Source: Acanthopleura granulata (lineage: Eukaryota; Mollusca; Polyplacophora; Chitonida; Chitonidae). Taken from it: a DNA stretch of 64,000 nucleotides. Made by a program: the position numbers and the translations under genes. Location of the stretch: NCBI GenBank assembly GCA_016165875.1, contig JABBOT010000081.1, positions 1 to 64,000 on the forward strand. The letters run 5' to 3'. Positions within the stretch are counted from its first letter, which is position 1; every line of letters starts with the position of its first letter. A model generated the notes under the pieces. The model did no database searches. It was not told where the DNA came from and saw only the letters and a program-made list of their open reading frames with translations. Positions 1-11,061 of the stretch are shown in pieces.

Positions 1-900
1 TTCTTTGGTAGCTTGTTTTTCCGATGCATGGCAAGGTCATGAGGATCAGTGATTTTTTATGCGTTGGTTGCAGTTGTGGTTTCATGAGCTCATTATAGAC
101 ATGACACTGGTTGTTTTTCGTGAATACATCTAATATACATGTATGTTATTTCCTGGTCTAGTGAACCTTAAGTTGAAGAGGTGGCTATGACAGACTTTGT
201 CAGTGTTCTCATTATGTCAGTTTTGATCTCTTAGGGCTGATGTGTTTTAATATGGAAGAACAGGTCAGCGTAAGCAGTTTTCCGATATACATTTGTTTGT
301 AGTTTGCCCTCTCGTCATTTCACCAGGACACCTAGGAACGGTAGGGTGAAATTTAGGTGGAGTTGAAGTCAAATATTGTCCTCTTGTTCACTGAGCATGT
401 GAAACTTGGTGTCGAACTTTTCGGACCTACCTGCCGGAGACACTGCTGCTCTATTTAAAGCACAGTTTTCACAATGAGTGTTGTAGATTTTAGTAATGAT
501 TGGTGACAGCGGAGAATGCCATGGGTAATTCTCTGATATAACTGTTCTGTCACCCCAGGTGAAATATGTTGTTTCCAGACAGGGTTTAGCCAGGGTTAGT
601 ATACTGTCACTGTCTGTAGGCTGGAGGTCAAGGTTGAAATCTTAGGTGATAGGTGATTTCAAGGACTTCTTTCACTGGAACATTGGTGAATAGAGCTTCA
701 ACACTGTAGCTGATTAGTTTTCTAGGGTTGTCAATGGCTGCCATCTTTTTACAGAAGTCCTTGGAATCCTTCACAAGGAAGCTGGCTGTTAGGCCTGTGA
801 GCTGCGTTGGAATGTTTCTCTGTTGCATATCAGTAATGTGGCCTCGATAGGATTTTTGTGGTTTTTATCTTGCCTTCACGATATAAGGCAAGGTGTTGTG
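1..900 (-). mobile_element. Penelope-like retroelement fragment (reverse transcriptase), decayed
   Basis: Read on the minus strand, conceptual pieces resemble the reverse transcriptase of Penelope-like elements. Near 700 there is a stretch ending LFTNVPVKEVLEI, the usual 'SFD..SLFTNVPV..' motif. Near 520 there is HSPLSPIITKIY (family: GSPLSPI.ANIYM). Near 340 to 230 there is LPFLGVLVK followed by GKLQTNVYRKTAYAD (family: LPFLD.LV.R...G.L.T.VYRKPTHTD). Stops and frame changes separate the pieces, and the YVDD catalytic segment expected between the SPLSPI and LPFL motifs is not seen. The copy is therefore dead and partial, and it runs off the left edge of the window. No GIY-YIG endonuclease was found. 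A related reverse transcriptase class is possible, but this motif order fits Penelope best. Confidence 0.7.
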
Positions 901-939
901 AGATGGGGAAAAATTGTCGATGTTGGTGTTGGTGTCTGG

Positions 940-1410
940 TTAATTTTTTTTAAACTCTTGTATAATAGGCTCCCATACATGAATTGAATGTTAAGCTTTC
1001 TTTTTGACCTGTATCATGGCCTCTCATGCACGGATTGAAGATTAAGGGTTTATTTTTTTAGCTCCCTAGTCTGAGGTATGGTGTGTAAATGTACAAACTT
1101 GAATGAAGCGGTAAGCTCTTTTTTGTTTTAGCTCCTGCGTACTGGGCTGTCATACATGCATTGAAGGTTAAGCTTTTTTATTTTAGCTCCCTAGGGAGCT
1201 AGGGTACATGGATGGCGTGTAAATATACATACTTGGATGGAGGGTTAGGCTTTTTTTAGCTCCTGTGTATTGGGTTTTCGTGAAGGCTGAGCTTCAACAA
1301 AGAGCAATGGAAAGGTACGTGTTTTTATTTTTCTTTAGATTATTTTTCACTCACATTTTAGGGATCATGGATGGTGTGTACATCTACATACAGCCTGCTG
1401 ATGGGAGCTT
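940..1410. repeat. Degenerate repeats with a 'tagctcc...ttgaa.g.taagc' theme
   Basis: Several loosely similar blocks follow each other, each with 'ttagctcc' or 'ggctc', then 'catacatg.attgaa' and 'ggttaagctttttt'. Spacing is irregular, roughly 60 to 120 bp. No coding potential was seen. This is a visual judgement; a dot plot would define the unit. Confidence 0.4.
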
Positions 1411-2448
1411 GAACTTTTTTTCTTATTGGTTTTACCTTTAATGGCTTTGTGAATATTTTAATGATTTTGATTGATAGATTATCATTGTAAAAATTTACCA
1501 GTTATAGTAACTTGACTTTGTTTTCTGTAGTAAACACATCTTCTGTGGAAAGCCTCCATGAAGGGCCACAATTTCTTGTGACTATATTTTCTTTACATTT
1601 ATGGACCTGATTAACCTATTTCTTGTAATCAAGAACACTTTCATGTTGAGCTACAGTTTTTGTGTACAGGCTTAGACATGTAGGTGAACTAGAGGGGTAT
1701 TGATAAGCAGGTTCCTCCGGTGATTTGACCACATTTGTCAGCATTTTTTCTGTTTTGTGGACTTCGCTTGTTCTCCTGTAAACACAGATTTCTACATGCC
1801 CTTCATGTAGGTCTACAGTTTCGTATGCAAACACCTATCTAGAGAAGCTTATTGTCTCTCTAGTTACTTTAGCAGATTTATAAAGTGGCAAAGTTTACCG
1901 AATTTTTGGACTTCATTTTCTCTGGTACACACATTATCTCTACAAAACTTTCCACATCCATTTTAGTACTCGGGGCGCATGACAATGGCCGATGCGTGTA
2001 CTTTCCTAGACAGTGACAGTTGTCAGCTGAGTATTTACCGAGCCAATCATGGGGTTACAGTGTCTACCCACTCCAGCCAGTTGGTACTCAAACTCAATCA
2101 ATTTTTTTTTACCAGCATAGCTCAACCATTCACAGGGTTGCATTTGCCACTCACAGTTCATGGACTGCCAAAAGTAATTCCTGATTTGCATATCAAACTC
2201 TTTACTCCACAACTCTATAACATAGAAAGTCACTGCTCTGTAACTCATACGATAAACAGTCTTATTTGTCACAGTATAATAATTTTGGCCTCACCTGATG
2301 ATTTAATGGCAAGGTTTTAGCACTATCAATTTAGAGAATGATATCTGTGTATGAGTCATTTTACTTCATTTTGATTTAGAAATCAGTATATGAACGTATC
2401 ACCTGAATTTAACATTATGTAGTTTTACGAACTGCTAAAGATATCAAC
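1411..2448. other. No recognisable gene
   Basis: AT-rich sequence. Overlapping open frames on both strands around 1980 to 2320 show no family resemblance, no convincing splice context and no repeat match that I recognise. I treat them as chance frames. Confidence 0.4.
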
Positions 2449-3435
2449 TTGTATATGGTGTCTCCCTGATGCTGATTCCACTTTTATCAAGTTACACATG
2501 GTGTCTCTCTAATCCTGATTCCACTTTTATCAAGGTGTATATGGGGTCTCCCTGATGCTGATTTCGCTTTTATCAAGTTGTATATGGGGTCTCCCTGATG
2601 CTGATTTCGCTTTTATCAAGTTGTATATGGTGTCTCCCTAATGCTGATTCCACTTTTATCAAGGTGTATATGGGGTCTCCCTGATGCTGATTTCGCTTTT
2701 ATCAAGGTGTATATGGTGTCTCCCTAATGCTGATTTCACTTTTATCAAGGTGTATATGGTGTCTCCCTGATGCTGATTCCACTTTTATCAAGGTGTATAT
2801 GGTGTCTCTCTAATCCTGATTCCACTTTTATCAAGGTGTATATGGCGTCTCTCTAATCCTGATTCCACTTTTATCAAGGTGTATATGGTGTCTCTCTAAT
2901 CCTGATTCCACTTTTATCAAGGTGTATATGGCGTCTCTCTAATCCTGATTCCACTTTTATCAAGGTGTATATGGTGTCTCTCTAATCCTGATTCCACTTT
3001 TATCAAGGTGTATATGGGGTCTCCCTGATGCTGATTTCGCTTTTATCAAGGTGTATATGGGGTCTCCCTGATGCTGATTTCGCTTTTATCAAGTTGTATA
3101 TGGGGTCTCCCTGATGCTGATTTCGCTTTTATCAAGTTGTATATGGTGTCTCCCTAATTCTGATTCCACTTTTATCAAGGTGTATATGGGGTCTCCCTGA
3201 TGCTGATTTCGCTTTTATCAAGGTGTATATGGTGTCTCCCTAATGCTGATTCCACTTTTATCAAGGTGTATATGGTGTCTCCCTGATGCTGATTCCACTT
3301 TTATCAAGTTACACATGGTGTCTCCCTAATGCTGATTCCACTTTTATCAGGTTGTATATGGGGTCTCCCTGATGCTGATTTCGCTTTTATCCAGTTGTAT
3401 ATGGGGTCTCCCTGATGCTGATTTCGCATTTATCA
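2449..3435. repeat. 43-bp tandem satellite, about 23 copies
   Basis: The unit reads 'gtgtatatggtgtctccct' then 'aatgctgattccactttt' then 'atcaag'. The step is 43 bp (for example 2535 to 2578) and is kept across almost 1 kb. Two main sub-variants alternate: 'ggggtctccctgatgctgatttcgc' and 'ggtgtctctctaatcctgattccac'. Runs of the same variant sit together, as expected from unequal exchange of multi-unit blocks. No open frame crosses the array. Confidence 0.95.
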
Positions 3436-4242
3436 ACATTAATGTTGAGAAAATTTGAACTGAAACTTAATGGTTGGCATGTCTCTAGCTGATGAATTTT
3501 TAAAGTTTATTTCGTATATGGCTAATGTGACTCGGTATTGTCTTAAAATTTGTTGTAAAGTTAGTTAGTTTAAGAACTATTTGCGCAATTTAGTCAACTA
3601 CATACTCTTAATTCAGGAAACTAATGGACTTTGTAATGAAGTTTAGATGTTTCTATACTTCTTTGTGTTGCTTCATGTGAAAGTTTATAATTACAGCTCA
3701 GTTTTGGGGCGTGTAAGATATCTTGGAGTGTGGGGTGAACTATTACAAAACTGACATTGACAGTAAATGTATATGTTTTGTGGATTCTCCTGTGGACCTC
3801 TGACTTGTCGAGGTAACAGGAATGTACATCAAACATGTCATGAGAAATAAAAATCAAAAAAACTTTGAAATAGTTTTGGGTTTTCTTGTTTGGAATATTG
3901 AGATGATGACAAACTGGGTTGTCTAACGGTCAAATAACGGCGGTGTTTTTCAGATTTAGCGAAACTGTTTATATATTTTTTTCGGATTAAGGGAGGCTGG
4001 TTATATATTTTTTCAGATTAAGGAGGAAACATTTATATTTATAATTTTAAAATTTATTGAAACTGGTTGAGAATATTTTTCACATTTGAAGACCCCATTA
4101 TATGTATTATATGAATGAGCCTATCTTCACTCAGAGTTCAGCATACCGAAAAATAGTAACATGATGTAACATAAATCATAGCATAAGAATACTTTAATAT
4201 AAGAAGTGTAAATGTAAAAATATACATATGTTTTTGTTTTTT
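3436..4242. other. No recognisable gene
   Basis: AT-rich unique-looking sequence between the satellite and a SINE fragment. No splice-framed exon, RNA gene or repeat was recognised. Confidence 0.4.
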
Positions 4243-4440
4243 TTCAAGACTGGTTCAAGTCCAGCTCATGCTGGCTTCCTCTCCGGCCGTACATGGGAAG
4301 GTCTGCCAGCAACCTGCGGATGGTCGTGGGTTTTCCCCGGGCTATACCAGGTTTTCTCCCACCATAATGCTGGCCGCCGTCGTACAAGTAAAATATTCTT
4401 GAGTACGACTTAAAGCACCAATCAAATAAGTAAATAAATT
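4243..4440 (+). mobile_element. SINE family 1, 5'-truncated copy
   Basis: The body carries the landmarks 'ttcaagtccagctcatgctg', 'ggaaggtctgccagcaacct', 'ggatggtcgtgggttt', 'cccaccataatgctggccgc' and the terminal 'cttgagtacg' block, followed by a 'caccaatcaaataagtaaat' tail. The tRNA-like head is missing. The full-length copies in this window at 32747 and 62251 show the complete element. Confidence 0.85.
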
Positions 4441-4526
4441 TAAGACTGAGCCGTAATGTTTAAAATAAGTGCCTGGGTCCTTAATGATGGCGATAAGACA
4501 TATTCCCTGTGTGTTCTCTGATGCTG

Positions 4527-4528
<2 letters not shown>

Positions 4529-4575
<47 letters not shown>
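4529..4575. repeat. (AT)n microsatellite
   Basis: An uninterrupted AT run of more than 40 bases, directly followed by a lone copy of the satellite core ('ggtgccctaatgctgat'). Confidence 0.95.
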
Positions 4576-4580
<5 letters not shown>

Positions 4581-4727
4581 GTGCCCTAATGCTGATATTG
4601 TACATTTAGAATTAAATGGGAAACCGGTACATATATATTTTTCTTAAATACATAATTCGTTTATTTGTTGAAGTGGTGAAAACTTTAGTTGCTTTAAAGA
4701 CAGTTTTTGATAATCTTAGATACACAT

Positions 4728-4728
<1 letters not shown>

Positions 4729-4757
<29 letters not shown>
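4729..4757. repeat. (TA)n microsatellite
   Basis: An uninterrupted TA run. It is followed by 'aacatcagcaatatggagac', which is the satellite core in the opposite orientation. Confidence 0.9.
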
Positions 4758-4759
<2 letters not shown>

Positions 4760-5189
4760 CATCAGCAATATGGAGACCCGGTTCATTTGAAAACCAAGCT
4801 TAAGCGGACCATATACTTAAGGAGACCAAAAGCTGGCCCACTTAAGCTTTATCAATTATTTTTCAACATTTAAGCACTTGAGCCTAAATATGAGCGTTTC
4901 GGTAAGAAAAAAATACCGTTTCTATGTTAGAAATTATGCAAATATTGCTGAAAAAAAATGTTAATATTTTATTAGGATTTTATTTCCCTACTCTATATAA
5001 ATGTGAATATTTAAGTTTCAGCATTACGGCACCTGGAATAATTTGCTGTAGAATCTATTAACCCCGTGTATACAACGTATTCACGGGCACAGGCGTATAT
5101 ATTTTTGGTTTCTCTTACGATTCCAGTGAAAAAATGTTTCTTGACGATGTTTATGAAAAGTATGCACTTTTTTCATCCTTCGTGAGGTT

Positions 5190-7265
5190 GTGGTCTACGG
5201 AATACCGATTTTACGCTCTTCCCATATATATGCCGATAAATACATACATTTATGGTCTACACTCAAAAAAATTAATGTTAAATTTAACAGACATTCTGTT
5301 CTATGAGTGATGGTAGATACAGTAGATTGTTCTGTTAAAAATAGCAGATATATTTTATTAATTCAACCTAAAAACTTTATCAGACTAACAGGATATCATG
5401 CTGAATATAATACTATAAAAGACGTATTATTAAGGTATAATAACAATACATTCTAGCATCACTCAAACAACAGACTCCCTGTTAAAGCTAACAAATTAAA
5501 TCTTTTGGGTGTACCTATTGCTGCTGTACGTGTCGTCTACTTAATACCGATTTTTACAGTCTTTTCATATATACATATATGCCGATAAATACATACATGT
5601 ATGGTCTACCTAATGCTGGTGTGCGTGTGGTTTTTCCTTAATACAGATTTATACCCTCTTTCCATGTATACATCTATGCCGACAAATACATACATGTATG
5701 GTCTACCTCATGCTGGTGTACGTGTGGTCTACACTTAATACAGATTTATACCCTCTTTCCATGTATACATCTATGCCGACAAATACATACATGTATGGTC
5801 TACCTCATGCTGGTGTGCGTGTGGTCTATACTTAATACAGGTTTATACCCTCTTTCCATGTATACATCTATGCCGATAAATACATACATGTATGGTCTAC
5901 CTCATGCTGGTGTACGTGTGGTCTACACTTAATCCAGATTTATACCCTCTTTCCATGTATACATCCATGCCGATAAATACACACATGTATGGTCTACCTA
6001 ATGCTGCTGTACGTGTGGTCTATACTTAATACAGATTTATACCCTCTTTCCATGTATACATCCATGCCGATAAATACACACATGTATGGTCTACCTAATG
6101 CTGATGTACGTGTGGTCTGTACTTAATAGAGATTTGTACCCTCTTCCCCTGTATACATCTATGCCGATAAATACATACATGTATGGTCTACCTAATGCTG
6201 CTGTACGTGTGTTCTATACTTAATAGAGATTTGTACCCTCTTCCCATGTATACATCTATGCCGATAAATACATACATGTATGGTCTACCTAATGCTGCTG
6301 TACGTGTGGTCTGTACTTAATAGAGATTTGTACCCTCTTCCCATGCATACATCTATGCCGATAAATACATACATGTATGGTCTACCTAATGCTGCTGTAC
6401 GTGTGTTCTATACTTAATAGAGATTTGTACCCTCTTCCCATGTATACATCTATGCCGATAAATACATACATGTATGGTCTACCTAATGCTGTTGTACGTG
6501 TGGTCTATACTTAATACAGATTTGTACCCTCTTTCCATGTATACATCTATGCCGATAAATACATACATCTATAGTCTCCCTAACGGTGGTGTACGTGTGG
6601 TCTATACTTAATACAGATTTATACCCTCTTTCCATGTATACATCTATGCCGATAAATACATACATGTATTGTCTACCTCATGCTGGTGTACGTGTGGTCT
6701 ACACTTAATACAGATTTATACCCTCTTTCCATGTATACATCTATGCCGATAAATACATACATGTATGGTCTACCTCATGCTGGTGCACGTGTGGTCTATA
6801 CTTAATACAGGTTTATACCCTCTTTCCATGTATACATCTATGCCGATAAATACACACATGTATGGTCTACCTAATGCTGGTGTACGTGTGGTCTATACTT
6901 AATACAGATTTATACCCTCTTTCCATGTATACATCTATGCCGATAAATACACACATGTATGGTCTACCTAATGCTGGTGTACGTGTGGTCTATACTTAAT
7001 ACAGATTTATACCCTCTTTCCATGTATACATCTATGCCGATAAATACACACATGTATGGTCTACCTAATGCTGCTGTACGTGTGGTCTATACTTAATGCA
7101 GATTTATACCCTCTTTCCATGTATACATCTATGCCGATAAATACATACATGTATGGTCTACCTAATGCTGGTGTACGTGTGGTCTATACTTAATGCAGAT
7201 TTATACCCTCTTTCCATGTATACATCAATGCAGGTAAATAAATACACACATGTATGGTCTACCTA
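5190..7265. repeat. 97-bp tandem satellite, about 18 copies plus an outlying degenerate copy
   Basis: The unit runs 'ggtctacctaatgctgctgt', 'acgtgtggtctatacttaat', 'acagatttataccctctttc', 'catgtatacatctatgccga', 'taaatacatacatgtat'. The step is 97 bp (6186 to 6283). The regular array covers about 5517 to 7265. A degenerate unit at 5190-5262 is separated from it by about 250 bp of unrelated AT-rich DNA. Each unit contains the palindrome 'catacatgtatg'. Open frames across the array are repeat artefacts. Confidence 0.95.
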
Positions 7266-8050
7266 ATGCTGTGTATATATTTGATACTTAATACAGATTA
7301 AGTACATACATGTGCTGATAACTATATGATCTACCTAATGCTAGTACATAACCTGTCTAGGTGTCTTGTTTAATATACGTCTAGTTTAGATTCACTCTTT
7401 TGGGGGGGGATATATTCCTGATATGACTATATTAAATCAGTGCTTTTAAAAGCAAAACAAGAATCCAATCTCCAATAAGCCGCAGTCAAATTGCAGAATG
7501 TGTTTTTGGAAAAGATCTCGACCTGTTTACTGTCTGAGGCCTTTAGATGGCTGTTCCAAGATTACACTGACTCATGTTTGTGTTTGTAAAACAGCAGAGA
7601 TAAATGAAACAGATTCTCTTATAGATTCGGGCCACCTATTGCTGAAAAATACATACTGGTCCTCCTATTGCTGGCGAATTATTGATAGATTTTATGGGGG
7701 ACCAAATATCTATAATTTTTGTTTTGCCTTCCTCCAAGTGTATACTGTCACAAAAGTATTTGTGAGTTGTTTTTGGTTCCAAAACTGGAAAAAAAAAACG
7801 TAAAAGAAGTGACTCTCTTTAGAAATTATACAAATTATCCCCTTAAAGATGAAATATAATTGCCGTCTCCCTAATACTGATAATATATATATATATATAT
7901 ATAATGAGAAGTTTACCATAAGTTTTTTTTAAATGAGATAATTCTGTTTGCTGTGGGAGTTTGTGAACACAAATCTATGGCTCCTCGAAATGAAGGCAAT
8001 GGAGCTGTGTGTCCGCTATATGGTTTAATACTGCCAAAAGTGTACAAGAG
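7266..8050. other. No recognisable gene; isolated satellite-core copies
   Basis: Single degenerate copies of the satellite core occur near 7324 ('gatctacctaatgctagtac') and 7862 ('gtctccctaatactgataat'). There is a (TA)n run at 7882-7903. The open frame at 7498-7803 has no family resemblance. Confidence 0.5.
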
Positions 8051-8054
8051 GTGA

Positions 8055-8285
8055 AGCATGATATAAAACGTAAAGTACGACAGAAGACATAAAGTTCCAT
8101 ATAAGACGTAAAGTGCCATGTAATATGTAAAGTACAACATAAAATATTAAGTTCGATATTAAAAGTACATTGCGATTTAAGACGTAAAGTAAAATAAACA
8201 ACTTAAAGTTTGAGGTAAGACGCTAGGTGCGATGAAAGACTAAATCTGGTACAAGTCATAAAGTGAGACACATGACGTAAATGTA
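8055..8285. repeat. Short degenerate tandem repeat ('gacgtaaagt' theme)
   Basis: 'gacgtaaagt', 'gacataaagt' or close variants recur about every 20 to 25 bp (for example 'ataaaacgtaaagtacgaca', 'ataagacgtaaagtgccatg'). The open frame on the minus strand here is a product of the repeat. Confidence 0.65.
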
Positions 8286-10486
8286 AAAACAAGCTTTACT
8301 ATTACAGTCGTACAGGATGATAACTAACTGGAAAAATGTTTGACTAAATTGTATAAAATATATGACTTTGTTGAGTATAGTGATATCGGCATTCGTTGTA
8401 CCGTTTTCTGTCGGAAATCCGCATCACATTACAAGTCATACGCAAATCAAGTGACACTGAATTAGATTCTGACAGATCAGATCGGCCATAATTCACGTGT
8501 AAAGCTGTTCATGTGTGAATGACGTAAGAGTTATCTCCCTTCAATAAAATCATGGTTAAACGCAATCCTGCATGAAATTTCTCACATATTCCCTTTTCCG
8601 AATTTTTGAGTTTACATTTCCTCATATTAAGCCCAAGGCCCTCTGTGTCATCCAGTGTGTAGCGCCTCTCTAATATATTAAAGCCCTTCACACAAAGGTA
8701 AGCAATTCCTTATAGGAGTCCGTCAAGAGAATCTTCAGCATGTTGAATGTGAAAACGAAATGGCCACTCAGCTGCCCTTATAGGCCAAACTTGTCTGCAA
8801 ATGCTACGTATGCCAGATTATTTCAGTCAGTATTGCAATCGATGTGAAATACTTGTACAAAGGCGAATAATTAGTTTGCATAATTCGTTATTTTATTTTG
8901 TATTACCATGTATTTCAGCACTTGAGAAACGGTGGACAGAACATCACGTGGCGAATATTACTAAATAACACGTGATAACAGATTTAATGGTGTCTTGTTT
9001 ACAACGCAAAATCTTGTCCACAGGAGCCACCTCTTTAAAAATATTCAGTAGAAGCCTGTATTTCACTTTTACAAAGTTCAGTAATGAAATATTATTGGGC
9101 AGCTAATGTTCGGTAGAGCAAATGGCTTAGGGATATTTCTGTTCCTTTGAAAATAAATATAGGCCTATAGGCAGTTTGAATCCAGAGGAGCCTGACCTAG
9201 TCACAGACCCGGACAGAAGACCTATGGATACGTGTTAGGGCCTGCATGTTGATAAATTGTACAGGTTAAACCTGAAATAAAAGTATGATCTAATTCTGGA
9301 TAGCGTACAAAGTGAGACTTGGCCATGTCAGGCTGGGAGTAAATTATAGGCTGTTCAGTTCAGGGTGTATAAACTATTATATATGTACATGTAGATTTAC
9401 TTGAGGCAGATATAGGTCTACAGCTCAGGATGAAGTTACATGTAATTACACATGAGAACGTTAATATGCCTACAAGTACAACTGCCTTCACAGAAATTAA
9501 TTTTACCTTATAAGACAAAAATTACGTGCAAAGAACATGAAATAATATGCATCAAAACTGAAAAGGAAAAAAAATTATGCTCCCCAACACATTTTTGAAC
9601 TTTAAAAAACAAGTTACACTCTCAACAAAATTCGTACCCAATTAAAATGTGATTTATTGTTGTCGCATAATTTATTGTGCAGTTTCCGATACTGATCCAC
9701 ATCTTCAAAACACAAACCATTTTAGTTCTAACAATAAACTGGGTCATTATATATCAAACAGAGATGTTAACGTCTGTTTATTATGCTCTGTGGTATACAG
9801 TGTTAGACTAACTTAGTTAACAACAAAGTCGCTTAAAACGAGAAAAATTATTGTGAAACTGACATCATTGCACACAGTTTTCATCCTCGGCACATCAGTG
9901 GATAGCACTTCCACTACTGTAAAGGTGTCAAATCAGCTGCCATAAGAAATTCCACTGAGAATAGAATTTAGAAGAAAAATTCATTTAGGTGGGAGAAATG
10001 GCCCAAGAAAAGAAATCTGCTGATAATGGGATATAACTTGGAGCCTCAACGCCTGTCACTGAAGCAAGTTAAGGTCCAGACGTTCTCACAATTTCTTTCT
10101 TTCAGATAAAGATAGCCACTTTCAAGACGGTAGCGCAATATAGCATGCCAAATTTTCAAATGGCACAAAATATGCAAATCAGACCATTCAAATACAAAAA
10201 AAAAATTAAAAATAAAACCAAATAGTTACTACATTAAATAAACTGTAAAAAAAAACACCTCTAAAATATTTGACATGGCGCTTATTTCGATTTCTTCTAT
10301 TTTCCATTTAAAATATCAGCTATCTGATTAAAGATATGAGACCTAGAAAATACTTTCTAATACTTTATCAGGATGAAAATATCTAGACACTCCGGTTACT
10401 ACGTTAAAAAAAAGACCCAACTGGTCTATTTCAACCAATTCTAATAGATGGTAATGGAAATGATTGAATAAATAATTACCTGGTGG
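8286..10486. other. Intergenic region 3' of the TRIM-like gene
   Basis: AT-rich sequence without a recognisable exon, RNA gene or mobile element. The 3' untranslated region of the minus-strand TRIM-like gene must begin just below 10487. I did not fix a polyadenylation signal. Confidence 0.4.
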
Positions 10487-11061
10487 TCAGGAGACGTTTA
10501 ACATGTCACAGAGAACTTGTGGTAGAGTTGTGGAGTCACCAGTCATCAGACGAGCAGACGCGGATTTACCACAGGAGAACCGAACCCAGGGGACGAGTGG
10601 TTTTGTCACCTTCAGTCCCCGGACAGTGGTCATCACCCGGTTGTTACCACAGTCCAGCACTGTCACAGACCGCTGGTCACAGTCCAGGTACAGACCGACG
10701 TGGTGAGGTCGTGTGTGAGGCCTCCACTGTTCATAGTCAGGTTTGATCTCACCACCACAGTGACTGTAACACCTGACCTTATGATCACCGTACTCCATCC
10801 TAATGTACCAGCTGTGACGGCCAGGGTTTGTATTCAGCCTCAGTCCACAACTCTCCTGTACAACACCTACATGACAGTAACAGAGACAGGCAGGTGAGCA
10901 GGTAATCTGTAGCTCCCAATAGTACCTGCCGGCCTTCCACCTCCCGTCTGTCACAGCTGTACACCCCAACCCCCGGGACAAGTCCTCCGCCTCCACCACG
11001 GAGCCCTCGTCCGTTATTCTCAGACGTCCGTTTTTTGTCGCGGTGAATGTCAGGGTCGGTT
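10487..11061 (-). CDS. TRIM-like gene, exon 7, B30.2/SPRY domain exon
   Basis: 575 bp; Lys 221 to Ser 411 and a TGA. Acceptor 'tgtgtttttgcag'. PRY-like part at 222-260. SPRY landmarks follow: WKAGRYYWELQI (262-273, family 'G.hYWEv.'), CHVGVVQES (283-291, family 'w.vGva..s'), SWYIRMEY (304-311) and HVGLYLDCDQRSVTVLDCGN (341-360, family 'vGv.LDye.g.vsFy...'). The whole domain lies in one exon, as in TRIM genes. It is unusually rich in Cys (several in 274-292 and 318-322), which could matter for folding or may just be lineage-specific. Confidence 0.92.

Noticed and set aside
1979..2320. 113-residue plus-strand frame and an 88-residue minus-strand frame
   Set aside because: They overlap on opposite strands and have no motif; most likely chance frames.
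6483..6665. 60-residue minus-strand frame
   Set aside because: Pure translation of the 97-bp satellite.
2449..7265. CRISPR-like appearance of evenly spaced repeats
   Set aside because: The units are contiguous tandem copies without unique spacers, and the genome is plainly animal.
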